Of a stretch of 40,091 bases of DNA, positions 1 through 8,602 are shown one piece after another (within the stretch, counting starts at the first letter, position 1; every line of letters begins with the position of its first letter). The position numbers and the translations under genes are program-made. This DNA comes from a virus. The DNA lies in the IMG/VR virus record IMGVR_UViG_3300044712_002474, positions 1-40,091 of that record, one strand, 5' to 3'. The notes under the pieces are model-generated. The model saw only the letters and a program-made list of their open reading frames with translations, made no database searches and had not been told where the DNA came from.

Positions 1-1008
1 AAAACAGGTTACGAACTGAGCGAAGATGTACTGAAAGAGGTTTCGGCACTAATCAAAAAATTTTCGAATAAACGACAAGTTTTGCTAAACGAACGCCTGC
101 GCGAAGCTAAAAAAATATTAACCGATGCCGACTACGCACTTACGGCAAACGAAACAAACGAATATTGGCAGAACTTTTTTGCCGAAGTGAAAACAGAATA
201 CAAAACGTATGTTGCCCTAAAAAAGCAACTGCAAACGAACAATCAAAGCGAAGGGTTAACTACTAACAATCAAATGTTTATGAAGCAATATAAAAACATA
301 GTGAATTTAGTGAAAAAAAACAGCTTCATCATTAGTTTTTACAACAATGCTATAATTCTAAAAAACAACATTCCGCACCAAATTAGTGATGTAGAAAAAC
401 GAACCCATTGGATTGATTTCTACAAAAATCAAAAGTACAAAACTGCCTTCACAAAGGCGGTAAACAAAGCCCTAAAAACCAACTATTCGAAAGAAACCGT
501 AAACAAAGTACTTGCAGCCATGTACAACAGTTTAAATCGCCTTACAAAATGGTTCTACTCACTAGAACCCATTGTTCGACGGATGGTGAAATTTGGCGCA
601 CCTGGGTTAATCCTCATGTTTCTTTTGTTAGGCGCAAACAAATATTACGAACGCCAAACCAACCAAATCATAACCGATGCCGAAACAACCATCGACAGCA
701 TCGACAGTATAGGAGTTTTGAACACCGCCAAACAAATGCTACCCAAAACACAAATCATGCAAGCCGGTGTTTCATCCGTATTCGATGACGAAATATACGA
801 TAAAATGTACGGCGAACAACTCGATTTTCTTATAGCAGAGTGGAACCGCCAGCGTATGAAACCGGCTATCTATCCATTGCGCGCCAAGCGCATAAAATTC
901 TGGATTATGAATGAACTGGCTATACCATCAGGGAAGTCGGACAAAATATATTGGAATTACATAAAAACCGGAAGCAGTAAAAACTTTGATAAAATGTATG
1001 TGCGATGA
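1..1008 (+). CDS. Membrane-anchored hypothetical protein, 5' end outside window
   Basis: The reading frame is open from the first base of the window, so the start codon lies upstream; the first in-window start-like codon (TTG at 82) is probably internal. The visible part is mostly charged and helical. One hydrophobic segment encoded at about 592-648 (core GAPGLILMFLLLGA) is likely a single transmembrane helix, followed by a soluble tail of about 120 residues. The stop overlaps the next start by 4 nt (ATGA), so the two are translationally coupled. I do not recognise the family. Its position before the primase gene suggests an early or replication-associated membrane protein, which is inference only. 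Confidence 0.75.
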   Translation, partial: KTGYELSEDVLKEVSALIKKFSNKRQVLLNERLREAKKILTDADYALTANETNEYWQNFFAEVKTEYKTYVALKKQLQTNNQSEGLTTNNQMFMKQYKNIVNLVKKNSFIISFYNNAIILKNNIPHQISDVEKRTHWIDFYKNQKYKTAFTKAVNKALKTNYSKETVNKVLAAMYNSLNRLTKWFYSLEPIVRRMVKFGAPGLILMFLLLGANKYYERQTNQIITDAETTIDSIDSIGVLNTAKQMLPKTQIMQAGVSSVFDDEIYDKMYGEQLDFLIAEWNRQRMKPAIYPLRAKRIKFWIMNELAIPSGKSDKIYWNYIKTGSSKNFDKMYVR

Positions 1009-1238
1009 ACAAAAAGTACTATCACACCAACGACAAAATCTACATGATTAGCGACATTCAAGTCCTAATCTACTCACTCGACAAAGTGAGTATCGAAGAG
1101 CCGAAATCCACCGCCAAACAACGCCTTCAGAAAAAGGCGAAATTAAAAGACAAAGAAATCCCCTTTGGTGAAATGTGGGATATGCTTAAGGAAAAGGGAT
1201 ATGACCCAAGACACATTCAATTAGCAATATCATTCTAA
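1005..1238 (+). CDS. Small hypothetical protein
   Basis: A 77-aa protein starting at an ATG that overlaps the preceding stop by 4 nt, typical of coupled translation. It is lysine-rich and basic in the middle, with no membrane segment, cysteines or recognisable motif. A long-loop hairpin with a T-run follows it, so it probably closes the operon that enters the window from the left. Coding status is supported by the tight overlap and lack of a competing frame. Function unknown. Confidence 0.7.
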   Translation: MNKKYYHTNDKIYMISDIQVLIYSLDKVSIEEPKSTAKQRLQKKAKLKDKEIPFGEMWDMLKEKGYDPRHIQLAISF

Positions 1239-1243
1239 AACAT

Positions 1244-1307
1244 AGGTGCGCTGAAACTAATTCTAACCGTAGCTTGTTGATGATTGGTTAATAAGCGCAC
1301 CTTTTTT
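1244..1307 (+). terminator. Hairpin with T-run, unusually long loop
   Basis: AGGTGCGCT (1244-1252) is perfectly complementary to AGCGCACCT (1294-1302), which runs into six T. The 41-nt loop contains a nested pair TAACC/GGTTA. This is the shape of a rho-independent terminator, but the loop is long enough for a structured leader. The next start codon lies only 11 nt after the T-run. Confidence 0.65.
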
Positions 1308-1317
1308 AATTTGCAAT

Positions 1318-1545
1318 ATGACCGAGAAACAACAAACGATGCTCAACTGGATACAAAATACCATGCGATACAACGAATGGTATCCGGTTAAATCGGACGA
1401 AGCATTCGAAACAATTGAATATCTATTTGAAAATGATCTCATAGAAGAATGTGAGATGAATGACCTTTATACTCACATTCGTAAAGTCGATATTGCGATG
1501 ATAAAAAAAGAAACCATCAAATTCGGGAATAATGAAAAAAAATGA
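1318..1545 (+). CDS. Small acidic hypothetical protein
   Basis: A 75-aa protein, acidic in the middle and lysine-rich at the end, with tryptophans at positions 11 and 22 and no membrane segment or zinc motif. It starts right after a hairpin/T-run element with an A/T-rich leader (TTTGCAATATG), and its 3' end overlaps the primase-helicase start by 14 nt, so it is the first gene of the replication operon. I do not recognise the family. A small accessory replication protein is one possibility from position alone. Confidence 0.7.
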   Translation: MTEKQQTMLNWIQNTMRYNEWYPVKSDEAFETIEYLFENDLIEECEMNDLYTHIRKVDIAMIKKETIKFGNNEKK

Positions 1546-4500
1546 TAACGTTGAAAAGGTAAAACAAGCAGCTAATATAGTTGATATAATTAGCGAGTTT
1601 GTAAGCCTCAAAAAAAAGGGTAAAGATTACCTCGGACTTTGCCCATTCCACAACGAAAAAACACCTTCGTTCACGGTGAGCGAAGCAAAACAAACTTACA
1701 AGTGTTTTGGTTGTGGCAAGGGAGGCGACGTATTATCGTTTTTGCAGGAACATGAAAAACATAGTTTTGTTGAAGCGATTGAATTTTTGGCGAAAAAGTA
1801 CAGCGTTCAGATTGAACGCCCCGAACAAAGCGACTCCGAAAAAGCCACTCACGAACATCTGAGGAAACTGAAAACAGCCAACCAATGGGCTGTAGATTTC
1901 TTTCATAAGAATTTAGCCAAAAGCGCAGCTGCAAACTTCTTCACCATGCGCGGGATAAGACCCGAAGCCATTGAATTTTTTCAATTGGGCTTTCATATCG
2001 ACGATTATAATTTGATGAGCCAAACCGCCCAAAAGGAAGGGATTGCCATCGAATTATTGAAGGAATTAGGTTTGCGATATTCCTACGAAACAAAGGAATT
2101 CGACTTTTTCAAGGGCAGAGCAATCTACCCGATTCAACATCCATTGTTTGGGCACACTATTGCATTTGCAGGTCGAACCCTGAAAACAAAGGCAGAATTG
2201 GACGAATACGCAACGAAATCGGGTAATCAAATACCAAAGTTCACCAATTCAAAAGAAAGCGTCTTATACAAGAAGTCTGAGGCATTGTACAACTTTTTCA
2301 ATGCCAAGAAAGCAATCTCGCAAAAAGAGTATTGCATTATAGTGGAAGGCTATCACGATGTAATTTCCCTTTGGCAACATGGTATTCACAATGTAGTTGC
2401 ACCCTGCGGAACGGCACTCACAACCGAACAATTGAAATTGATTAAGACCCGCACCACCAATGTTGTGTTTATGTTGGACGGCGACAATGCCGGTCAAAAA
2501 GCAATCGAAAAAGGGATTATCAAGGCATTGGAATTGGATATGGACGTTTCAATCGTTCCATTACCAGCCAACGAAGATCCCGACACCTACGCCCAAACGC
2601 ACACCAAAGAAGAAACCATTCTGTTGGTCGAAAACAATACCTCATTCATACCCTATTTGTCGCAATACTATTTGCGTTCCACCAAAGATAATCCCGATGG
2701 CAGAACCAAATTATTGAAAAACATCATTGATATTATTGCTGTAATCCCCAACGCGCTGAAGCAAGAACTTCATTTGAAAGACCTTGCCAAATACTTTTCG
2801 GTCGAATTAACTTCGATACAAAAGCAATTGAAACCAAGCAACCTGCCGGTTGCCGATGCCAACGAAATACCCGCAGGCGAATTGTTCGGCTTCGAACAAG
2901 CCAAACACAGCATTGTGAAAGAGCAATGTTGTATTTTTGTGGACAACAAACAAGACGTAATTACCGAACATTTGGACGGTACAACCAACATAGTAGGGCA
3001 CAATTGCACCATAAAACCCGCCTTACTTAAGGAATTGAAAAAGCTAACCAAGCACATTCTATTTCGTCAGGTAACCGATTTTGAATTGTTTAAGGACGTG
3101 AAAACGTTTACCGAGAAAAACAACATTACCCTTGCCAAACATCTAATTTCAAAGGGTTTTAATGTTACATTTACGCTCTTCAACGAGCTGACCAATAATA
3201 ATATAGAATATAACTTTGTCGATTTTTACATTAAAGCAATAGTTCATCAAATTTCATTATCCAATCGCAATACCAAGAACATCGCGATAGAGCGCACAGC
3301 CGAATTGATTTCGTTCTTATCACAAACCGATAGAATAACTACTATCGATTTTGTGAAACAAACCTTCAAAACCAAAGATATTCCGTTCAACAATACGGAA
3401 TTCAAAAAGTTACTGAACGACTATCAAAAAAAGAACAGCAAAGGAAAGGAAAAAGACTACAAAGAAACTACCATTGAGGTTGAAAACCCTCAGAATTTAA
3501 GTGGCGAGCAATTGAAACACTTAAACGATTACGGTTTGTTTTTCGACCAAAACAAAATCTGGTACGAAACCAAAGAAACCGGACTGAAAGCTTATTCAAA
3601 CTTCATCATGGAACCCATATTGCACACCATTTCAATCAATAATGTGCAGAAAATATTCCGCTTGCACAATACCATTGGTCAAGATTCGATGATAAGCATC
3701 GGCACCGATGTATTGAACAGTGTGGACAAATTTTGCGCGAAATGTGAAGAAAAAGGAAATTACCGTTTCGATGGCTCAAAATGGGAACTTCGCAAGCTCA
3801 AACATTATCTTATGGATAGAACGGTTTACAGTTACGAAATTGAAGATTTGGGCTGGAATTACAACAACTTTTGGGCATGGGCTGACGGTGTATCCACCAC
3901 AACAGGCGAATTTATTCCCATTGATGAATACGGATTGATTACCGTAAACAAAAAATCATTCTACATCAAGCCTTTCAGTAAGTTGTATATTGATGACAAT
4001 ACCGTGTTTGTGAACGAACGCAACTTTCGGTACCTGACTTCAAACGTTACTCTCGAACGCTTTGCCGATGAGTACATTTCGGTATTTGGCGAAAAAGCCA
4101 AACTTTCGCTATGCGGATATTTCACTACTTTGTTCAGCGATTTTATATTTGCCCGCAAAGGCAAAATTCCAATCTTCAATTTTTTCGGTCCCAAAGGAAC
4201 CGGAAAAACCGAACAAGCCATAGCACTGCAATATTTGTTTGGCGAGCGACCGGATATTATCAACATATCCAGCGCCACACCCTTTGCCAGCGCGTATCTG
4301 TTGAAAATATTCGTCAATGCCATTTGTCTGATTGACGAATACAAAAACGATATTGGCATCGACAAAATCGAATTCCTGAAATCCATCTACAACCGTCAAG
4401 GGCGCGTAAGAGGTTCGATTAAGGAAGGTGTGAAAGTGGAGCGTATTCCTGTGAATAGCATCGTTTTTCTGTGCGGTCAGGAAATGCCAACTTTCGACGT

Positions 4501-5320
4501 GGCACTATTGAGCCGTTGTATATTCATATCGAACTACAAAGACAAGCACACACAAGAAGAAAAAGACCATTTCAACCGCTTTCAGGATATGTGCCGCGAG
4601 GGATTGTCGCATATTACACACGAACTATTGAAATTCCGTGTAATCGTTGAAAACGATTGGGAGGCAAACTTTCTGCTTATCGAAAAAGAACTGAAAGAAC
4701 AATCGAACAAACATGAGATTGACTCGCGCTTAATTGAGAACTACTCCATTATTCTGGCATCTTTCAAAACACTGGAAAACTATATCAAAGTGAATGTTAC
4801 CTATCAGGAACTCCTTACTTTGAGCATTCAATGTATGAAAGAACAAATGAGCATCATAAGCAGTTCCAACGAATTAGCAATATTCTGGAGCACGTTGACG
4901 GCATTGTTCGAGAAAAACCAAATCAAAGAGGGATACAACTTCGTAATCCGCGATGAAGTGCAAGTGAATTTGACCGTTGACAAAGGCGGAAACGTAGAAG
5001 AATATGAATACAACTTCCAAGGTAGTAAGGAATTACTCTACCTACGTTGGAACGGTTTGTATCAGGTATTCTCAGAACAGGCAAACAAGGCAAAACAAGA
5101 AGTAATGCCCGAACGTTCGCTTACCTTTTACTTAGAGCACAACAAAGCATTCATGGGCAAGAAAAAGAATTTCCGTTTCAAAGACAACGTGAATCAAGCA
5201 TTAGTGTTTGATTACGAAATGTTAGGCATTAACCTGTTCAAAACCACCGACGAAGCCAAACTAAACGAACTCGAAGCCGGTGGAAAAGCCAGCAATAACG
5301 AAGAAGGATTACCATTTTAA
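1532..5320 (+). CDS. DNA primase-helicase (CHC2 zinc finger, Toprim, P-loop ATPase)
   Basis: This 1262-aa protein should make RNA primers and unwind DNA at the phage fork. Near the N-terminus is a DnaG-type CHC2 zinc finger (C37-P-F-H40, then C58-F-G-C61). A Toprim domain follows, with E272 in VEGYHD and D316/D318 in MLDGDNAG, the usual metal ligands. After a long middle region comes an ATPase with Walker A GPKGTGKTE (from residue 886) and Walker B AICLIDEY (from residue 930), giving a primase-helicase fusion as in many phages. The ATPase looks closer to SF3/AAA-like than to DnaB. It overlaps the previous gene by 14 nt and is followed directly by the repeat-rich origin candidate. Primase assignment is firm; helicase class is inferred. 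Confidence 0.93.
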   Translation: MKKNDNVEKVKQAANIVDIISEFVSLKKKGKDYLGLCPFHNEKTPSFTVSEAKQTYKCFGCGKGGDVLSFLQEHEKHSFVEAIEFLAKKYSVQIERPEQSDSEKATHEHLRKLKTANQWAVDFFHKNLAKSAAANFFTMRGIRPEAIEFFQLGFHIDDYNLMSQTAQKEGIAIELLKELGLRYSYETKEFDFFKGRAIYPIQHPLFGHTIAFAGRTLKTKAELDEYATKSGNQIPKFTNSKESVLYKKSEALYNFFNAKKAISQKEYCIIVEGYHDVISLWQHGIHNVVAPCGTALTTEQLKLIKTRTTNVVFMLDGDNAGQKAIEKGIIKALELDMDVSIVPLPANEDPDTYAQTHTKEETILLVENNTSFIPYLSQYYLRSTKDNPDGRTKLLKNIIDIIAVIPNALKQELHLKDLAKYFSVELTSIQKQLKPSNLPVADANEIPAGELFGFEQAKHSIVKEQCCIFVDNKQDVITEHLDGTTNIVGHNCTIKPALLKELKKLTKHILFRQVTDFELFKDVKTFTEKNNITLAKHLISKGFNVTFTLFNELTNNNIEYNFVDFYIKAIVHQISLSNRNTKNIAIERTAELISFLSQTDRITTIDFVKQTFKTKDIPFNNTEFKKLLNDYQKKNSKGKEKDYKETTIEVENPQNLSGEQLKHLNDYGLFFDQNKIWYETKETGLKAYSNFIMEPILHTISINNVQKIFRLHNTIGQDSMISIGTDVLNSVDKFCAKCEEKGNYRFDGSKWELRKLKHYLMDRTVYSYEIEDLGWNYNNFWAWADGVSTTTGEFIPIDEYGLITVNKKSFYIKPFSKLYIDDNTVFVNERNFRYLTSNVTLERFADEYISVFGEKAKLSLCGYFTTLFSDFIFARKGKIPIFNFFGPKGTGKTEQAIALQYLFGERPDIINISSATPFASAYLLKIFVNAICLIDEYKNDIGIDKIEFLKSIYNRQGRVRGSIKEGVKVERIPVNSIVFLCGQEMPTFDVALLSRCIFISNYKDKHTQEEKDHFNRFQDMCREGLSHITHELLKFRVIVENDWEANFLLIEKELKEQSNKHEIDSRLIENYSIILASFKTLENYIKVNVTYQELLTLSIQCMKEQMSIISSSNELAIFWSTLTALFEKNQIKEGYNFVIRDEVQVNLTVDKGGNVEEYEYNFQGSKELLYLRWNGLYQVFSEQANKAKQEVMPERSLTFYLEHNKAFMGKKKNFRFKDNVNQALVFDYEMLGINLFKTTDEAKLNELEAGGKASNNEEGLPF

Positions 5321-5750
5321 CATTTTAACAAGTTGGCGAGGCTCTTTTTTTTTTGAAAATTCATTTTTTTGTCGGGCACGCAAAAAACCGGCTACATCGG
5401 CTACATTGGCTACATTTAATATAATCAATTAGTTAAGTATATCATTTATGTAGCAAAAGTGTAGCCAATGTAGCCTAACAAAATTTTAACACGCTCTTTT
5501 TAACATTTGCCTTAACACTTCGGCTACATTGGCTACATTTTGGCTACACGTTAAAAAGCTAATATTTAATAACTTAAATCAATGTAGCCATGTAGCCAAA
5601 CGAATCTGGGGTATTTTCATTTTTTCAAGAAAAAAAAAAAATACCAAATCTCAGTTTCCCGAATTTCAAAAACTGAGAAAAAAACAAAAAACACCAATTA
5701 TTAAATGATAAGTTAAAATTAACGAACGCACTAAAAAATTAAACGAAACT
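5321..5750. other. 430-bp non-coding region after primase gene (origin candidate plus leader)
   Basis: No protein-like frame is present. The left half carries the GGCTACAT/ATGTAGCC arrays annotated separately. The right half is very A-rich, with a poly-A tract (5629-5640) and a 9-bp hairpin TCTCAGTTT (5649-5657) pairing with AAACTGAGA (5670-5678). The last 60 nt form a typical A/T-rich leader to the gene at 5751. Confidence 0.7.
5390..5597. repeat. Two inverted arrays of GGCTACAT iterons, putative replication origin
   Basis: GGCTACAT occurs at 5390, 5399 and 5408 (exact 9-bp period) and at 5522 and 5531, with GGCTACAC at 5542. The reverse form ATGTAGCC or TGTAGCC occurs at 5460, 5468, 5582 and 5590, with a partial at 5448. 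Each forward group faces a reverse group across about 32 bp of AT-rich DNA (5416-5447 and 5550-5581), giving two similar dyads side by side. Tandem iterons with AT-rich spacers beside a replication gene are the classical layout of an iteron origin; operator sites for an early regulator are the main alternative. Confidence 0.65.
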
Positions 5751-6473
5751 ATGGAAAACATTCAGGTAACAATCAATGCAGCAGTACTACAAGCTGAGGC
5801 AAACAACGCCGCAAACCAGGCGTATCTCGATGAGATTAAAAAATACTATACCGGACACAACAGCCCATTCCGCGAGGCAATAAGGGAACACCTCAATAAG
5901 CAAGGCTTTCACCTGTTCATGAAGTTGCCCGATGTAATGGCAATCATCAACGAAGAAATAGAACGACATTGCATTGAAGTAGCAAACACCGCAGTTGCAG
6001 CCAGCTACCTGCCATTGATTAACGATATGCTGTGCGATATAGATAGAAAAAAAATCTACTTTTCAGAAATCGTTGAAGAGCTAAAACAATTGGCTAAAGA
6101 TGAAAATGAGAACATCAATGCGATATATTGTGTTGCAGAAAAAGACACAAAATGGGGCTGGTACAATGTGAAAATGGATCTGAAAGATATTACGTTCATA
6201 CAAGACGCTAAATATCAATTTACGCTGCACCAAGATACTTCGCCGGTTGATTTCAAAAAAATGGACCAGTACAAATTATATTCGCTACCCTATGATAAAC
6301 ATTACCAACAAACAATGACCATTACTTTTGAAGGGAAAAAAATTGAAATGCCCTTTCAAAAATCGGTATTGCAGGATAAATTCATGCGGTTCTTAACCGG
6401 CTTAGTATTAGGACAGGTAACAATATACATGGATGATTATGATACAGAAATAGAAATGGAAAACGAAAACTAA
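5751..6473 (+). CDS. Hypothetical protein, first gene after origin candidate
   Basis: A 240-aa soluble protein with an alanine/asparagine-rich helical N-terminal third, a middle region rich in acidic residues, and a mixed C-terminal part ending in a strongly acidic tail. No catalytic or metal-binding motif is visible. It starts at an ATG after a long A-rich leader and is followed 13 nt later by the next gene, so it heads a small early operon. Residues 35-75 are clearly helical, but I cannot place the family. Confidence 0.75.
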   Translation: MENIQVTINAAVLQAEANNAANQAYLDEIKKYYTGHNSPFREAIREHLNKQGFHLFMKLPDVMAIINEEIERHCIEVANTAVAASYLPLINDMLCDIDRKKIYFSEIVEELKQLAKDENENINAIYCVAEKDTKWGWYNVKMDLKDITFIQDAKYQFTLHQDTSPVDFKKMDQYKLYSLPYDKHYQQTMTITFEGKKIEMPFQKSVLQDKFMRFLTGLVLGQVTIYMDDYDTEIEMENEN

Positions 6474-6486
6474 AAATCAACACATT

Positions 6487-6966
6487 ATGATACTACCATT
6501 TTTAAAAGAAATCAATGGCAAAGAAACATATTTTGCCGAAAAAATTTGGGCGAACAAACTATGGACTAAAGAAGAAAATGACCAATTCTATAGTTCCACA
6601 CGCAACAAGTTGATAATTCATACTATATTAGATATGGATTATGCTTTAAAATGTACTCCGAAAATACACACCATAAGAGCGGATGTGAAAAATCGTTGGA
6701 AGGTTGGCGCTAAAATTCATGCGGTTTATCATAACCGCCAAAAAAATCAAATTCAGTTTGCGCCTGTTTTTGAATGCAAAGGCATACAGAAAATCGAAAT
6801 TTCAAATTATGGTCTAAGCATTCGTATTGATGATTTTTTAGTCCCACTTGGAGAAATAAACATATTAACTAAAAATGATGGATTTGACAATGTAAATGAG
6901 TTTTTATCATTTTTTGAAAATGGGTTTACAGGCAAAATTATCCATTTCACCGATTTAAAATATTAA
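6487..6966 (+). CDS. ASCH-like domain protein
   Basis: A 159-aa protein whose central segment KIHTIRADVKNRWKVG, followed by a predicted strand and a positively charged NRQKN turn, resembles the RNA-binding ASCH/PUA-like small proteins common in Bacteroidota phages (pattern HTIR-x-D-x3-RWK-x-G). ASCH proteins are thought to bind RNA or modified nucleotides; a role here is unproven. It lies 13 nt after the previous gene in the same operon, and its C-terminal 40 residues look like an added acidic extension. The family call rests on the central motif only. Confidence 0.55.
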   Translation: MILPFLKEINGKETYFAEKIWANKLWTKEENDQFYSSTRNKLIIHTILDMDYALKCTPKIHTIRADVKNRWKVGAKIHAVYHNRQKNQIQFAPVFECKGIQKIEISNYGLSIRIDDFLVPLGEINILTKNDGFDNVNEFLSFFENGFTGKIIHFTDLKY

Positions 6967-6970
6967 TGCC

Positions 6971-7102
6971 ATGATTATCATTATTCTTATAATCATTTTT
7001 CTCATCATCGTTTACCTAATGAAAGGCGCAAGCAGCGATTATGAAAAAGAAATCATTGATTTTGACGAGGAAAATATGAACAATATAAATTTACAAAAAT
7101 GA
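6971..7102 (+). CDS. 43-aa single-pass membrane peptide
   Basis: This short gene starts at the ATG at 6971. Residues 2-16 are almost all Ile, Leu, Phe or Val (IIIILIIIFLIIVYL), a clear transmembrane helix, followed by a charged, acidic cytoplasmic-type tail. Its stop overlaps the next start as ATGA at 7099-7102, the same coupling used elsewhere in this genome, which argues for real translation. Small phage membrane peptides often affect host membrane processes or superinfection, but nothing here indicates which. Confidence 0.6.
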   Translation: MIIIILIIIFLIIVYLMKGASSDYEKEIIDFDEENMNNINLQK

Positions 7103-7677
7103 AAGTAGGAAAAACAAGCGAAAAAGAAATAAAATCATTATTTCATTTCTTCAATGAATTAAGTTGGTTATCAGATGCAATGAATAACCTTGAATTTGAA
7201 GATGTTGAATTAGATGCAGATTTTGAAATATTATCAAAATTCGACCAAAAACACCCCGAAAACTTCATTCAGGAGATTGCCGACCATGCCAAGAGTTTAT
7301 TTTACGAAAGAGTGTTAACCAATTGTCAGGTGTTACTTGATAATGCCGCCGACCCAAGTTTAACACATTTAGATTGGAAGCCTGAGCTCAAAAAATTGTT
7401 TGAACCCAAAGGATTTAAAGATAAAAACGGGAAACAATTTGGCGACGGTGATGTGTTGCAATTCACGCATCATTCCGGTTATTTATTAGATACAGGCAAA
7501 ATGCTTGTTTGTTGGGACGAAGAATATGGCGCTTATGGTTACAAGTGGGAACACGACGAAGTTAAATGCATTCATGTATTTTCCAAACACGACGAATTAA
7601 TAGAAGATGTTTTTAACCATTGCGAATTAATAGGCGATATCGAAAAACACCCTGAATTGTTATCGGTTTTTCAATAA
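7099..7677 (+). CDS. Two-part hypothetical protein with YopX-like C-terminal half
   Basis: A 192-aa protein. Residues 1-100 form an acidic helical domain of a kind I recall from other Bacteroidota mobile elements (pattern KxGKTSEKEIxxLFxFxxEL). The second half contains GFKDKNGKQFGDGDVLQF, resembling the DxNGxxxxxGDxV core of YopX-family phage proteins, which have a small beta-rich fold. Two functional units therefore seem fused. It is the last gene before the attC-like cassette region; the first cassette-type junction (GTTAGC at 7685) follows its stop by 7 nt. Confidence 0.6.
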   Translation: MKVGKTSEKEIKSLFHFFNELSWLSDAMNNLEFEDVELDADFEILSKFDQKHPENFIQEIADHAKSLFYERVLTNCQVLLDNAADPSLTHLDWKPELKKLFEPKGFKDKNGKQFGDGDVLQFTHHSGYLLDTGKMLVCWDEEYGAYGYKWEHDEVKCIHVFSKHDELIEDVFNHCELIGDIEKHPELLSVFQ

Positions 7678-7693
7678 CGTATTAGTTAGCAAC
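7673..7693 (+). other. Degenerate recombination-site remnant at left edge of cassette array
   Basis: AATAAC (overlapping the stop codon of the preceding gene) and GTTAGCAAC at 7685-7693 resemble the R'' and R' boxes of an attC site, but no folding arms lie between them. It could be a deleted attC or a simple insertion point. It marks where the AT-rich cassette genes begin. Confidence 0.3.
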
Positions 7694-7712
7694 TTAATTA
7701 ATTTTACAATCA

Positions 7713-8453
7713 ATGTCAAAACAAAACGGAAATATGTACGATTGGATTACTCATACTGCTAATCCTTTGGCTGGTGAATGTATCCATAATTGTAGTTATT
7801 GTTATGTGCAAAAATTGAAACGTGCAAAACCTGTAATTGCAGCAAAATACACCGGAAATCCAACATTAGATTTCAATGGATTAAAGCAAATTTCGGGTAA
7901 AAGCAAATTCATTTTCTTGTGCGATATGACTGATTTATTTGCTGATAACGTTCCTTTTTCAGTTATCAATGAAATTATTGAAAAATGTAAAAGTAAACCT
8001 GAAAACAGGTATCTTTTGCAAACAAAAAATACCAAAAGGTTATTGGAGTTAGCATGGATGATTAACCCATTTTGGACAGGGAACTATTGGAAAGGTGAAT
8101 CAATGGTAAAGCATAATATTTTTTCTGTTTGCACCACCGCCGAAACGAATAGAATTTATCCTAAAATAATGGGAACTGCTTTTACTCCAATGCTTAGACT
8201 AAGTTATCTGCAACGACTTGGACTTGCATGTTTTGACAAATACGTAACAATCGAACCTATCTTGGATTTCGATTTGGAAGAATTTGTGCGAGAAATCAAA
8301 TTTGTTCATCCAATACAAGTAAATATTGGAGCTGATAGTGGCAAAAACAATCTGCCAGAGCCTAAAGCCGAAAAAATCATGAACCTTATCAAAGAACTTG
8401 AACAATTTACAATTGTCAAACAAAAATCTAATTTACAGCGCCTTTTACAATAA
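7713..8453 (+). CDS. DUF5131 (phage Gp37/Gp68-type) radical-SAM-like protein
   Basis: A 246-aa protein starting MSKQNGNMYDWITHTANPLAG, with a C-x3-C-x2-C triad (C23, C27, C30) matching radical SAM iron-sulfur ligands. It also has the family hallmarks FLCDMTDLFAD, LLQTKNTKRL and a late TIEPILDFD segment. DUF5131 proteins are found in many phages and mobile elements; their substrate is unknown, though the fold and cysteines suggest iron-sulfur cluster-dependent chemistry. It is the first gene of the cassette region, followed at once by the first full attC-like site. The left junction of this putative cassette is degenerate, so it may instead be an ordinary phage gene beside the array. Confidence 0.8.
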   Translation: MSKQNGNMYDWITHTANPLAGECIHNCSYCYVQKLKRAKPVIAAKYTGNPTLDFNGLKQISGKSKFIFLCDMTDLFADNVPFSVINEIIEKCKSKPENRYLLQTKNTKRLLELAWMINPFWTGNYWKGESMVKHNIFSVCTTAETNRIYPKIMGTAFTPMLRLSYLQRLGLACFDKYVTIEPILDFDLEEFVREIKFVHPIQVNIGADSGKNNLPEPKAEKIMNLIKELEQFTIVKQKSNLQRLLQ

Positions 8454-8454
8454 T

Positions 8455-8555
8455 AAAAAACGAATACGGGTAGCCGAAGTGGGCTGGTTTTTTGAGCGTT
8501 AGCCCGTGTGTCCGGCAAAAAACCAGACCATTGACGGCTACCCGATGTTAGTGGC
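8455..8555 (+). other. attC-like site 1
   Basis: AAC (8459-8461), then arm CGGGTAGCCG (8467-8476) pairing with CGGCTACCCG (8535-8544), an unpaired interior spacer, then CTGGTTTTTTG (8484-8494) pairing with CAAAAAACCAG (8516-8526), a 21-nt terminal loop, and GTTAGTGGC (8547-8555). Two stems split by an unpaired spacer, bounded by AAC and GTT, is the canonical attC plan. The loop shares GTGTGTC with site 2. Confidence 0.65.
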
Positions 8556-8602
8556 TTAATCATTTTTTTATCTAATTATTATTTATTCTAAATTGCAATA
8601 TT

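Noticed and set aside
3961-4399. Two minus-strand frames inside the primase-helicase gene
   Set aside because: Both overlap the Walker A/B region of a well-supported plus-strand gene and overlap one another; shadows.
5390-5597. CRISPR-like array
   Set aside because: Repeats are only 8-9 bp, occur in both orientations and have no regular unique spacers; iterons explain them better.
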